From the NCBI GenBank assembly GCA_958366985.1, contig CATXDC010000002.1, positions 62,001 through 126,000 on the forward strand: 64,000 bases of DNA, read 5' to 3'. Positions 16,080 to 24,711 of the stretch are shown here, piece by piece. The DNA comes from an uncultured Oscillospiraceae bacterium (lineage in GTDB: Bacteria > Bacillota > Clostridia > Oscillospirales > Acutalibacteraceae). The first letter of the stretch is position 1, and every line of letters starts with the position of its first letter. The notes below the pieces were generated by a model. It worked only from the letters and a program-made list of their open reading frames with translations, was not told the DNA's origin and ran no database searches. The translations under genes and the position numbers were made by a program.

Positions 16080-17006
16080 ATGTCTATTTTTTACGCTCCA
16101 TTTGGTTGGATACTTTCCTGGTGCTATGAAATTGTAGGAAATTACGGTTGGTCCCTTGTGCTTTTCACAGTGCTTACAAGATTTATTATGATACCTCTTG
16201 CAATAAGCCAGCAGAAGGGTATGGCTAAGCAGGCTCGCCTTCAGCCTAAAATCAAGAAAATCCAGCAGAGATATGCGGGAAACCAGCAGAAGATAAATGA
16301 GGAAATGAATGCTCTTTATCAGCGTGAGGGAGCCAATCCCTTAGGCGCAGGCTGTCTGCCACTTGCAATTCAGTTCCCCATAATGATAGGTCTTTACGGA
16401 GTTATCTATCGTCCTCTCAGCTATGTTCTTCACCTTCCCAAAGAGACTGTAGAAATGCTTACAACTGCAGTGCAGAAGATAACCGGTGAAGCTTCCGGCA
16501 GAGCAGCAAGTGCTATTGAGCTTTCTGTTATCAATCATGCAAATGAGGTAATAGATGCTCTTCCCAATCTTGGTGCAGATGTAGCAGAAAAGCTTCAGAA
16601 TTTTGACTTTACCTTTTTGGGAGTAAATATGGCTGCAACACCTGACTTTAAGGTGTTTAACCTCCTTTGGCTTATCCCGATACTTTCCGGTGTAACTTCT
16701 CTCATGACCAGTGCGCTCAGCTATATGCGTCAGAGAAAGACAAACCCTGAAATGTCAAAGAACCCTGCTATGGGATGCATGTCATTCGGTATGCCGTTGT
16801 TTTCTGTTTACATTGCCTTCCAGTTCCCTGCCGGTATCGGTATTTACTGGACAATGTCCAACCTCTTTATGTTCTTCCAGACTCTTATCATAGGACATAC
16901 ACACAGCCCCAAAAACGTACTTGCAAAGGTTATGATTGAGGAAACCATTGAGCGTCGTTCAATGGAGAATAACCTTAAGCTTGTTGCGGGGAAAAAAGAA
17001 AACTGA
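16080..17006 (+). CDS. yidC: YidC/Oxa1 membrane protein insertase
   Basis: This protein inserts and folds membrane proteins, alone or with SecYEG. The 308-residue protein has five predicted membrane helices. The core begins GWSLVLFTVLTRFIMIPL (which includes the conserved hydrophilic-groove Arg) and continues with the cytoplasmic hairpin MAKQARLQPKIKKIQQRY. No lipobox or cleavable signal is evident; many clostridial YidC proteins are like this. GGAGG lies 7 bases before ATG, and jag follows. Confidence 0.96.
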   Translation: MSIFYAPFGWILSWCYEIVGNYGWSLVLFTVLTRFIMIPLAISQQKGMAKQARLQPKIKKIQQRYAGNQQKINEEMNALYQREGANPLGAGCLPLAIQFPIMIGLYGVIYRPLSYVLHLPKETVEMLTTAVQKITGEASGRAASAIELSVINHANEVIDALPNLGADVAEKLQNFDFTFLGVNMAATPDFKVFNLLWLIPILSGVTSLMTSALSYMRQRKTNPEMSKNPAMGCMSFGMPLFSVYIAFQFPAGIGIYWTMSNLFMFFQTLIIGHTHSPKNVLAKVMIEETIERRSMENNLKLVAGKKEN

Positions 17007-17035
17007 TTCCCAATAAATGCAGGTGGTGATATACG

Positions 17036-18001
17036 ATGATTAAAGAAGCAATCGCTAAGGGCTCAACCCTTGAGGCTGCACGTCAGGCTGCTGTTGAGCA
17101 GCTTGCTGCACCTGAAAACGTTGAGGTTAAAATAGAGGTGCTTGCCGTTGCAGGCAAAAAGACTTTAGGCATTTTCGGCGGTAAAGCAAAGGTCAGAGCT
17201 TACTATGAGCTTCCCGATGCACCTGTTGCCGATAAGCCCAAAGCTGAAGCTGCGGAGCCTGCTGTTAAAGAAACAGTAAAGGCTGCGGAAAAGGCAGAAG
17301 AAAAAGAAACTGCTGAAAAATCAGAACCTCAGGAAGAGATTATTGAATTTAAAGATACCAAAACAACAGAATATCTTCTCGATATTCTTTCAGGTCTTGG
17401 TGTCAGTGATGCCAAAATTGTCACTAAAAAGGCAAACGGCGGCATAGTTTTTGATATTGATTGCGGCGATAATTACGGCGTGATTATCGGCAGAAGAGGC
17501 GAAACCCTCGATGCAATCCAGTACCTTGTAAGTCTTGTTGCAAACCGCAATGAGGGAGAATATACAAGAGTTTCAATCAATGTCGGAAACTATCGTCAGA
17601 AGAGAGAAGAGACTCTCCGCTCTCTTGCAAAGAGAAATGCTGCAAGAGTTCTCAAAAACGGCAGAAATGTTGTTCTTGAGCCCATGAATCCTTATGAGCG
17701 CAGAATTATACATACTGCTGTTCAGGAGGTTGAGGGTGTTGTTTCACACTCAATAGGAAGCGACAGCGACCGAAGAGTTGTAATTGCTCTTGCTGAAGGA
17801 GTCAAGCCCACAGGCGGCTCAAACGGCAGAGGATACGGCTCAAGAGGCAGAGGCGGATATGACCGCAGAGGCGGTTCAAGAAGAGGCGGCGAGCGTCGTC
17901 AGTCACAGCCTCAGGCACCGGCAGCAGATAGAGCTCCCAGAAGCGATGTTGAAGGAGCTTTCCGTTACGGAAAAATTGAAGTTAATAAGGATAAAGAATA
18001 A
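17036..18001 (+). CDS. jag: Jag/KhpB (EloR) RNA-binding protein
   Basis: A 321-residue cytosolic RNA-binding protein linked in other Firmicutes to control of cell elongation and division. Domains in order are: Jag-N (about 1-60, ending KKTLGIFGGKAKVRAYY), an acidic Ala/Glu-rich linker (65-108), a KH domain (about 110-185, with IIGRRGETLDAIQYL), and an R3H domain (about 190-255, NPYERRIIHTAVQ). A Gly/Arg-rich tail follows (RGYGSRGRGGYDRRGGS, about 262-300). The RGG-like tail is a departure from Bacillus Jag and probably adds unspecific RNA binding. AGGTGG precedes ATG. It is the last gene of the rpmH set. Confidence 0.94.
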   Translation: MIKEAIAKGSTLEAARQAAVEQLAAPENVEVKIEVLAVAGKKTLGIFGGKAKVRAYYELPDAPVADKPKAEAAEPAVKETVKAAEKAEEKETAEKSEPQEEIIEFKDTKTTEYLLDILSGLGVSDAKIVTKKANGGIVFDIDCGDNYGVIIGRRGETLDAIQYLVSLVANRNEGEYTRVSINVGNYRQKREETLRSLAKRNAARVLKNGRNVVLEPMNPYERRIIHTAVQEVEGVVSHSIGSDSDRRVVIALAEGVKPTGGSNGRGYGSRGRGGYDRRGGSRRGGERRQSQPQAPAADRAPRSDVEGAFRYGKIEVNKDKE

Positions 18002-18021
18002 GTCTGAAAAAACTTATTTTG

Positions 18022-18068
18022 AAGAAATTAAGAGGACAGGAATTTTATATTCCTGTCCTTTTTGTTTT
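18022..18068 (+). terminator. jag terminator; left copy of a repeated terminator flanking the immunity island
   Basis: The stem AGGACAGGAAT / ATTCCTGTCCT (18033-18059) is followed by TTTTTGTTTT. The segment from AAGAAATTAAG to the T-run recurs almost identically at 20791-20836, on the far side of the island. Confidence 0.9.
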
Positions 18069-18379
18069 GCTAATTTTATTGTGTAATTATATAAAAATAT
18101 ACAGTTATTAGCGTTAATTTTATAAAAACTATTGTATAAATTTTAAAAATACATTATGATAATATAGTATTTTACTTTGTTTTTATTGAGCGTAAGATGA
18201 AAGCTGCTTTAAAATTGCACAAATCATATGGAAATTCCCGCTTGATTTAATAAATACTCTGATTTGAGCAATCCTTTTGAAAGCAATCAGTGGCGGGTTT
18301 TGGCTTTTATAAGAAACAATAAATTTTAGAACACCGATGCCGAGTAATAATCAAAATAATATATATGAAGAGGTGATAA
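18069..18379. other. AT-rich intergenic stretch at the left edge of the immunity island
   Basis: No open frame or RNA gene was recognised in these 311 bases. There are AT-rich TATAAT-like strings near 18150-18170 that could serve as a promoter for the island, and AGAGGTG lies just before the first gene. Confidence 0.5.
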
Positions 18380-18895
18380 ATGATGACAATAGATTTAATA
18401 GCGCAATTAAAGGGAACAAGAGAATTTTTTGCTTCGTATTCACCAAAAGATGTTAACACATTATTTGATGGTAAATCGTTATTATTTTATTCGATTTCTA
18501 ATTCTGATTTGGATTCCAGATATACTATTACTAATTTTTTGTTAAATGAAGGTGCACAGGTCACCGGTGTAGATGATGAAAATAATACTTTATTGCATAT
18601 ATTGCTATCCAGAACAAATCACGATTTGCCCAAGACAATTTAATTGTGTAAAAGACTGATTGAAAAAGGTGTTGATATCAATATAGTCGATCGAAGAAAT
18701 AGGTTAGCATTACAGTATTTAGTTATGATGCATTATACCGATGATGAATTAAAGCCTTTATATGAGCTTTGGTTTTCTCAACCCAAGGTTTTGGTAAACG
18801 TTAAAAATGCTTGGGGCAAGTCTCCCCTTGACCTTGCAGAATTATTTTCTTATCGTAAGGAATTGGTTGAAATGATGCGTAAATACGGAGTCTGA
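18380..18895 (+). pseudogene. ankyrin-repeat protein with an in-frame stop codon
   Basis: The frame from ATG 18380 reads 87 codons, meets TAA at 18641-18643, and continues in the same frame for another 83 codons to 18895. Both halves carry ankyrin-type repeats that continue across the stop: LLNEGAQVTGVDDENNTLLH, then LIEKGVDINIVDRRNRLALQ, then VNVKNAWGKSPLDLAE. So the original product was about 170 residues. Ankyrin proteins of this size are common as immunity or accessory genes of polymorphic toxin systems, which the neighbours also suggest. Either the gene is broken, or the downstream half is made separately; a TTG right after the stop lacks a convincing ribosome site. Base composition is clearly richer in AT than jag or the symporter. 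Confidence 0.7.
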
Positions 18896-18940
18896 ATTTC
18901 TGACAAAATAAGAAAATGCTCACTGGAACAGGTGAAAACT

Positions 18941-19279
18941 ATGAAAGGAAATATGAAATCAAATTATTATGAAGCGGCAGAAATACAAATGCAGGCTACA
19001 TACTCCGGAAAGTACAGAACCGGAAACAGGGCCAGTGATAAGCTGGCCAAATACAATAAAATAATGTCATCAGATTTTGAAAATTACAAATCACTTGTTA
19101 ATGAGTTAATAAACTCTGAACATCCCAATGTTGTTATTTGGATTTCAGGTGTTGCAATAGATAAGAATTTTGAGACCGATGTGGTAATAAATCGTTTAAA
19201 AGAAATAGCAGAAAATAAAAAATTAGGAATTATCAGGTTTAATGCTGAAATGGTTTTGAAGACTCGTAACCTTTTATGA
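18941..19279 (+). CDS. DUF2019-like small protein, possible immunity protein
   Basis: A protein of about 112 residues. The C-terminal half reads NSEHPNVVIWISGVAIDKNF, then INRLKEIAENKKLGIIRFNA followed by EMVLK. This resembles the DUF2019 pattern (a HEAT-like helical pair ending in LG-x-x-x-F-x-A-x-M-V-L). DUF2019 proteins occur in immunity-gene arrays. The ATG at 18941 has AGGTG 6 bases upstream; GTG at 18932 in the same frame is possible and adds three residues. No toxin gene is adjacent. The role is inferred from family and neighbours. Confidence 0.6.
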   Translation: MKGNMKSNYYEAAEIQMQATYSGKYRTGNRASDKLAKYNKIMSSDFENYKSLVNELINSEHPNVVIWISGVAIDKNFETDVVINRLKEIAENKKLGIIRFNAEMVLKTRNLL

Positions 19280-19770
19280 TTTGTTTACATAGTAAAGACC
19301 CAACAAAAAGACAGTGTGGCAGAAACTCGAATGTTTTTCCTTCTATTTGCGCATAATAAAATTTAATTTGCCCAGTGAAACATAATTTAGAGAAGATTTT
19401 ATCTCCGAAATTGAATTCCGAAGATAACGTTAAGATCACATGGAAAGGGCAACGCATCATTTGTTCTGTGTAGGGCCTTCAAGGTAAAACAATTGTACCT
19501 AAGGAGATTAGAAATGGTAAATAAAATGATGGGAGGTTCAGAGGACAAGAAGATTATATGAAGAATTCTGAAGGAGTGCCGGATTGTTCTGATTATGGAT
19601 ATCGCTCGTTAGATGTTCGTTACCGGGTTTGCAAATAATGTTTTGACGATTTAAAAAATGATTACCAATGAAAATTAATTGAGTAAATGTATCAAAGTGT
19701 TTAAAAGTCTGGCAGTGCATAATTTTTCAGTCGTTCGTGGTACATTTTTAACATCAATTTCCGACATAAG
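19280..19770. other. intergenic stretch with decayed coding sequence
   Basis: These 490 bases lack an intact gene. At 19501-19516 an AAGGAG site precedes an ATG whose frame stops after 15 codons. A shift of frame then reads NDGRFRGQEDYMKNSEGVPD and on to about 40 residues before a stop. This looks like a frameshifted small gene, but it could not be matched to any family. Confidence 0.35.
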
Positions 19771-19784
19771 GAGGGATGTTTGAT

Positions 19785-20198
19785 ATGCCATCAGATAAAA
19801 ATGCAAAATTGATTTTCGTGGATAAAGTTATTGGTGTTTTTACTGATGCTTTTGGTAAGGACATGCTCATGGCTGAAAAACAGATTGCCTTTGAACACAT
19901 GGGATTTTTCAAAATTAAATATAAGTATATTCCTTTGGAATATACTATAATTTTTGAAAATGACCGAGGGGTATTTTCCATAGAGATTTGTGACAGAGAA
20001 GGAGCATTTAACTTTCTATATAGAATTAAAAAGTTTGATAGTAAAACTACACTTGAAAATGTTAAAGAGGCGGTGAAAATATTAAAAGATACATTAAACC
20101 AGAATGACTTTGCTTTTTATATAACACGTGATGAAAAATTATATAAAAAGCAAAACAATAATTACATACAGGTTAAAGATTTAAAAGAACTTATGTAA
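19785..20198 (+). CDS. uncharacterised island protein, 137 residues
   Basis: No family was recognised. The start MPSDKNAKLIFVDK at 19785 is chosen because AAGGAGGG lies 9-10 bases before it; an ATG at 19776 touches that site and is too close. The protein is mixed alpha/beta in appearance, rich in Lys, Phe and Asn, without signal peptide, membrane segment or cysteine clusters. Its size, AT-rich coding and position between a DUF2019-like gene and an Imm70-like gene suggest another immunity-type protein; this is inference only. Confidence 0.6.
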   Translation: MPSDKNAKLIFVDKVIGVFTDAFGKDMLMAEKQIAFEHMGFFKIKYKYIPLEYTIIFENDRGVFSIEICDREGAFNFLYRIKKFDSKTTLENVKEAVKILKDTLNQNDFAFYITRDEKLYKKQNNNYIQVKDLKELM

Positions 20199-20306
20199 AA
20201 AGCCGAAATATAAATTTGAAAATACAATTTTCAAGTTTTGATCTGCTTGCATTATAAAACTAATCTTTACGGTTTTAAATTCAAACAAATTTGGGAGGAA
20301 TGAGCT

Positions 20307-20720
20307 ATGGTTGGTTTTGCAGTTAATTTTTATTGGTATCAAATAGGAAGCGGGAATTTTTTACATTCCTTTTTCTCTACGGTTGCGTATCGTTTGGAGA
20401 ATCAAAAATGGGGCAGCCGTTTTCCTGTAATAATGAATAAATTATACCAGGGAAGAATTGATTGCGCAGATGCGGACAAAGCAATTGATGAACTGAACAT
20501 AATAAAGAAGGAATTGCAGGATTTTTCACCGGATAAAGTAATATGGGATATAGATGACTTATCAAAGCAGCCACCCTGGGGAAATAACATAAGCGATGAC
20601 ATAACAGATTTATCAAACTATTTTGTTACAAGCGACGGAGAGGATCTGATTGAGATTTTCTTTAAAGCTTTAAGCAAATCAAAAGAGGTAAACTGCGATT
20701 TAGAGATAAAGTCAATGTAG
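20307..20720 (+). CDS. Imm70-like immunity protein
   Basis: A 137-residue cytosolic protein. The start NFYWYQIGSGNFLHSFFSTV, the middle FSPDKVIWDIDDLSKQPPWG, and the end LSNYFVTSDGEDLIEIFF agree with what is known of the Imm70 immunity family of polymorphic toxin systems. These proteins protect the cell against a cognate toxin delivered by neighbours. GGAGG precedes ATG by about 8 bases. No toxin, secretion gene or adaptor domain is present in the window, so it appears to be an orphan immunity gene. Confidence 0.75.
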   Translation: MVGFAVNFYWYQIGSGNFLHSFFSTVAYRLENQKWGSRFPVIMNKLYQGRIDCADADKAIDELNIIKKELQDFSPDKVIWDIDDLSKQPPWGNNISDDITDLSNYFVTSDGEDLIEIFFKALSKSKEVNCDLEIKSM

Positions 20721-20790
20721 TTTGAAGCTTATTATATTTCTTGATGCAAGATTGCAGGGTGAGTGATGAGGTTCCTCTGCATAAAGATAT

Positions 20791-20836
20791 AAGGAATTTA
20801 AGGAAACAGGAATTTTTATATTCCTGTTTTTTGTTT
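20791..20836 (+). terminator. right-hand copy of the repeated terminator
   Basis: The stem AAACAGGAAT / ATTCCTGTTT (20804-20829) is followed by TTTGTTTT. With its flank it matches the jag terminator segment 18022-18068 at most positions. Confidence 0.85.
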
Positions 20837-20896
20837 TATGCTCCAAAATAACGGCTTAAATTTCGTTATATTCACCTTTTTAAATCTCTGTACTTT

Positions 20897-20926
20897 ATTG
20901 ACAATTTTATTGATTGTCAATATAAT
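20897..20926 (+). promoter_or_regulatory. promoter with overlapping palindromic operator for the symporter-GH2 operon
   Basis: A perfect TTGACA (20898-20903), a 17-base spacer and perfect TATAAT (20921-20926) are overlaid by an exact inverted repeat ATTGACAA-N9-TTGTCAAT (20897-20921). A repressor bound there would cover both promoter boxes. The regulator gene is not adjacent. Confidence 0.75.
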
Positions 20927-21006
20927 ATTATGTATATTTTTCATATAAGTTTTAGCCTTTTATGGAAAAAGCAGAAACGGAAAATTAAATTGGAGGGATT
21001 TTGTTT

Positions 21007-22428
21007 ATGGGTAAAAGTACGGGTAAGGTCAGTAAATTCGGCGTAAAAGACAAAATAGGTTATACCTTAGGTGATTTCGGCTGCAACATGTCCTTTCAGC
21101 TTATAAGCAGCTATGCAATGATTTATTTCACTCAGGGAATGGGACTTTCTTTGGGAGCATGGGCGATCATTGTTATTTTGGCAAAGGTTTTCGATGCCTG
21201 CAATGATCCAATTATCGGCGCTCTTGTGGATAAGAGAAAGCCGGGCAAAAACGGAAAATTCAGGCCGTGGATTCTTTACAGCTCCTTTGCGATACTTCTT
21301 ACAACGGCGCTTTTCTTTGTGGATATAAGAGGACTTTCTGTGGGACTTCGTTTTACATACTGTCTTGTAATGTATTGTCTGTGGTCCATTGCCTATACAT
21401 CTGCCAATGTACCTTATGGTTCTCTTAATGCTGTACTTACAGATGATATAGCCCAGCGTGCTTCCCTTTCTTCACTCAGAAGTATCGGCGCAGGCGTTGC
21501 AACAGTCCCCTTTATGATTCTCATGCCAAAGCTTATCTATGGTGAAAAGGACGCTGCAACAGGTATTTCACCCATTATCCCCGAAAGATTTTTCTGGATA
21601 GCTCTTGTTGCAGGTGTAATCGGTTTAGTGGGATTTGTGCTTACATATGTACTTACTACCGAACGTACAGTTATACCTAAGAATACAGAGAAATATGAGT
21701 TTAAAAAGGCAATAAAGGCTTTTGTAAAGAACCGTCCGGCAATGGGAATCTGTATTGCCTCCTTTGCACAGCTGGCATGCTTTTTCTCCATTCAGGTTAC
21801 TGTCCAGTACGTATTCCAGGTATACTTTAAGAATACCGATATGATGATGGTTGCAAACGTTTTGATGTTTGCTCCCATGATGATTTTCATTCCCTTTATT
21901 TCGACCCTTACAAAGAAGTTCGGCAAAAAAGAGATGTGCACTTTACCGATTATCGGCTCAGTTGTGATTCTCTTAATAATGCTGTTTATAGAATTCCCCC
22001 GCACAACGGCAGGAGGATGGATGTATGTGGCACTTGTAGGTTTGGCAAATGCATTTACAGGACTCTTCACTCTTACAACGTGGTCTTTTGTAGCAGATGC
22101 CGTTGACTATCAGGAGCTTCAGACAGGCAGACGTGAAGAGGGAACAGTTTATGCAATCTATTCCTTTGTAAGAAAGATAGGTCAGGCAGTATGTCAGGGA
22201 CTTACCTCCATACTTCTTGCTGCAATCGGTTTTGATACTGAAAATATAATCGCCACAACGGATGCAACAGCTCTGGGAGTTATCAGATTGTCAATACTTA
22301 TCCCCCTTGTGGGAGCAGTGCTTATGTTTGTCGCCCTTATGTTTATTTATAATCTCGGCAAGAAAGAGACTTTGGATATGAGTACACGTCTTAAAGAGAT
22401 TCATGCGCAGACAGCTAAAGATGCATAA
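21007..22428 (+). CDS. GPH family (glycoside-pentoside-hexuronide:cation) symporter
   Basis: A 473-residue major-facilitator permease with about twelve membrane helices. Family signatures are GYTLGDFGCNMSFQLIS at the N-terminus, the cytoplasmic loop IIGALVDKRKPGKNGKFRPW, and FVADAVDYQELQTGRREEGT in the second half. GPH proteins co-transport glycosides with H+ or Na+. It starts at ATG 21007 (GGAGGG at 9 bases); a TTG at 21001 is too close to that site. It lies 53 bases before a GH2 glycosidase, so it is likely the importer of that enzyme's substrate. Confidence 0.94.
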   Translation: MGKSTGKVSKFGVKDKIGYTLGDFGCNMSFQLISSYAMIYFTQGMGLSLGAWAIIVILAKVFDACNDPIIGALVDKRKPGKNGKFRPWILYSSFAILLTTALFFVDIRGLSVGLRFTYCLVMYCLWSIAYTSANVPYGSLNAVLTDDIAQRASLSSLRSIGAGVATVPFMILMPKLIYGEKDAATGISPIIPERFFWIALVAGVIGLVGFVLTYVLTTERTVIPKNTEKYEFKKAIKAFVKNRPAMGICIASFAQLACFFSIQVTVQYVFQVYFKNTDMMMVANVLMFAPMMIFIPFISTLTKKFGKKEMCTLPIIGSVVILLIMLFIEFPRTTAGGWMYVALVGLANAFTGLFTLTTWSFVADAVDYQELQTGRREEGTVYAIYSFVRKIGQAVCQGLTSILLAAIGFDTENIIATTDATALGVIRLSILIPLVGAVLMFVALMFIYNLGKKETLDMSTRLKEIHAQTAKDA

Positions 22429-22481
22429 TGTTTGATGTGATATAATAAAACAGTATGAAGTGAATATTTAGGAGGCAGAAA

Positions 22482-24647
22482 ATGAGAAAAGTTATAGATT
22501 TCAATGAAGAATGGAAGTTTACCAAAGAGGGAAAAAGCGAAACAGTTAATATACCTCATTGCTGGAATGCCGTTGACGGACAGGAGGGCGCTGATTACTA
22601 CCGTGGAGAGTGTGCCTATGAAAAGACCCTTTCCGGAGTATCGGGCAAAACCTATATAGAAGTTGGCGCTGCAAATTCAGTTTCAGCAGTATATGTAAAC
22701 GGAGAAGCAGTAGGAGCCCATAGGGGAGGATATTCTCTTTTCAGATATGACATTACAAAATATCTGACAGGCGGAGAGGATAAAATCAAAATCACTGTAG
22801 ACAACAGCGATTTTGATGATGTGTATCCCAGTATGGCTGACTTTACTTTTTACGGCGGAATATACAGACCCGTTAAGATAATCACTGATTTGCCTGACTG
22901 TTATTTCAGCCTTACAGATGGACTTTGCGGAATTTTTGCCGATCCTGTAAAGACAAATGATGGATGGGAAGTAAAAATAACAGGTTTCGTAAAAGGTGAT
23001 ACAGCAGGTAAGACTGTCAGATATACACTTTATTCAAAAGAGGGAGAAGCTGTTGCACAGGCGGAAGCATCAGGTGAAAACCCCAATGCCGTAATAAAAG
23101 CTCAGAATCCTATTTTGTGGAACGGCATGAAAAATCCCTATCTCTACACATTGAAGGGAACTATTCTTAAAGACGGAGAGGCAATAGACTGCGCCGAAAC
23201 AAGAATAGGTTTCAGAACAGTTGAGTTTGACATCGAGAAAGGCTGTTTCCTTAACGGAGAGCATATTAAGCTTAAAGGCGTTTCGAGGCATCAGGATCGC
23301 TACCATATGGGCAATGCTCTCACAGCAAAGGAGCATATTGAAGATCTTGAGATAATAAAGGATATCGGTGCTAACTCCATAAGACTTGCACACTATCAGC
23401 ATGACCAGATTTTTTATGATACCTGTGATGAAATGGGATTCCTTGTATGGGCTGAGGTTCCCGTAATATCAAGGTTTTCGGAAAAGAAAATTGAAAACTC
23501 AAAATCACAGCTTCGTGAGCTTATTTCACAGAACAGAAATCATCCCTGTATTTTCTGCTGGGGAATACAGAACGAGATTTCCATGGGCGGAAAATCAAAG
23601 CAGCTTGTCAAATTTCTCAATGATATGAACGACCTTGCCCACAGCCTTGATCCATACCGTCCTACAACCAGCGCACAGGTAATGATGTGCGATCCCAATT
23701 CCGAGCTTAATAAAATAACGGATATACAGGGATACAATATTTATTTCGGCTGGTATCTCCAGACTTTCAACGCAATTGACAAATGGTTCGATAAATTCCA
23801 CGCTGATAATCCAAATGTGAAGCTTTGTCTTTCCGAATACGGAGCAGAGGGCATTGTAAAATATCAGTCACCGGACGGCGGAGTTCAGGGAGATTACAGT
23901 GAAACCTATCAGGCAAGACTCCATGAACATTATGCAAGATCTATTGAAGAGCGTCAGTGGCTTTGGGGCAGCTATGTTTGGAATATGTTTGACTTCGGTG
24001 CCGCAAACCGCAATGAGGGCGGAGTCAAGGGCAGAAACAATAAGGGCCTTGTAACCTTCGACCGCAAAATTAAAAAGGACAGTTTTTATGCATATAAAGC
24101 CTTTTGGTCAGATGAACCCTTTGTTCATATTGGCGGAGAGAGATATGTCCAGCGTAAGTGCGGTGAGACAATAATTCCGGTTTATTCAAATCTTCCTGAG
24201 GTGACACTCACTGTAAACGGTGAAGAGTTTACTTTCCCCTGTGACAGAGTTGCCTATTTTGACAAAGCTGTTATTAAAGAGGGAGAAAACACTGTAACTG
24301 CAAAAGCTGGAGACTGCACTCATTCCATAACTATAATCGGAGCCGAAGAGGATGCTCCTGAATATCGTCTTCCGGGAGATGCCCATTCCATGGTTAAAAA
24401 CTGGTTCGGCAGCGATACTGGCGAAATTAGAGAGGGATATTTCTCCATTAACGATAAGGTGGGAGATCTTCTTAAAAGTCCTGATGTCCTTTCGCTTTTG
24501 GGAACGGTGGACATTATGAAAAAAGTTCCAAAATTCGCCTTGTCTCTTATAAAGCCATTCAAGGTAAAAACTCTGCTTAAATTTGCCCCAATTGATGACG
24601 GAATAAAGGATATTGCAAATCAGTATTTGCAGACAATTAAGAAATAA
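22482..24647 (+). CDS. GH2 glycoside hydrolase (beta-galactosidase or beta-glucuronidase type)
   Basis: A 721-residue cytosolic enzyme without signal peptide. It begins with the jelly-roll sugar-binding domain (YRGECAYEKTL, GAANSVSAVYVNGE), followed by an Ig-like domain and a TIM barrel. The catalytic acid/base is Glu365 in WGIQNEIS and the nucleophile is Glu452 in LCLSEYGAEG. KGVSRHQDRYHMGNALTAKE and SIRLAHYQHDQIFYDTCDEM are barrel signatures. The C-terminal 150 residues contain another Ig-like domain and a less conserved tail. It lacks the NxKG motif typical of beta-glucuronidases as far as can be seen, so beta-galactosidase is favoured. AGGAGG lies before ATG; it is co-transcribed with the symporter. 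Confidence 0.9.
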   Translation: MRKVIDFNEEWKFTKEGKSETVNIPHCWNAVDGQEGADYYRGECAYEKTLSGVSGKTYIEVGAANSVSAVYVNGEAVGAHRGGYSLFRYDITKYLTGGEDKIKITVDNSDFDDVYPSMADFTFYGGIYRPVKIITDLPDCYFSLTDGLCGIFADPVKTNDGWEVKITGFVKGDTAGKTVRYTLYSKEGEAVAQAEASGENPNAVIKAQNPILWNGMKNPYLYTLKGTILKDGEAIDCAETRIGFRTVEFDIEKGCFLNGEHIKLKGVSRHQDRYHMGNALTAKEHIEDLEIIKDIGANSIRLAHYQHDQIFYDTCDEMGFLVWAEVPVISRFSEKKIENSKSQLRELISQNRNHPCIFCWGIQNEISMGGKSKQLVKFLNDMNDLAHSLDPYRPTTSAQVMMCDPNSELNKITDIQGYNIYFGWYLQTFNAIDKWFDKFHADNPNVKLCLSEYGAEGIVKYQSPDGGVQGDYSETYQARLHEHYARSIEERQWLWGSYVWNMFDFGAANRNEGGVKGRNNKGLVTFDRKIKKDSFYAYKAFWSDEPFVHIGGERYVQRKCGETIIPVYSNLPEVTLTVNGEEFTFPCDRVAYFDKAVIKEGENTVTAKAGDCTHSITIIGAEEDAPEYRLPGDAHSMVKNWFGSDTGEIREGYFSINDKVGDLLKSPDVLSLLGTVDIMKKVPKFALSLIKPFKVKTLLKFAPIDDGIKDIANQYLQTIKK

Positions 24648-24659
24648 CTCTATAAATCT

Positions 24660-24690
24660 AAAGAGCTCCGGAATAATCCGGAGCTCTTTT
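24660..24690. terminator. terminator after the GH2 gene
   Basis: A perfect 12-bp stem AAGAGCTCCGGA / TCCGGAGCTCTT with an ATAA loop, followed by TT on the plus strand and preceded by A-rich sequence. It lies between convergent GH2 and gldA. Confidence 0.8.
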
Positions 24691-24711
24691 AAATAGACCG
24701 GATATTTAAAA

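Noticed and set aside
18644..18895. Independent gene starting at TTG after the ankyrin stop
   Set aside because: There is no convincing ribosome site and the ankyrin repeat runs through the stop in the same frame, so one interrupted gene is the better reading.
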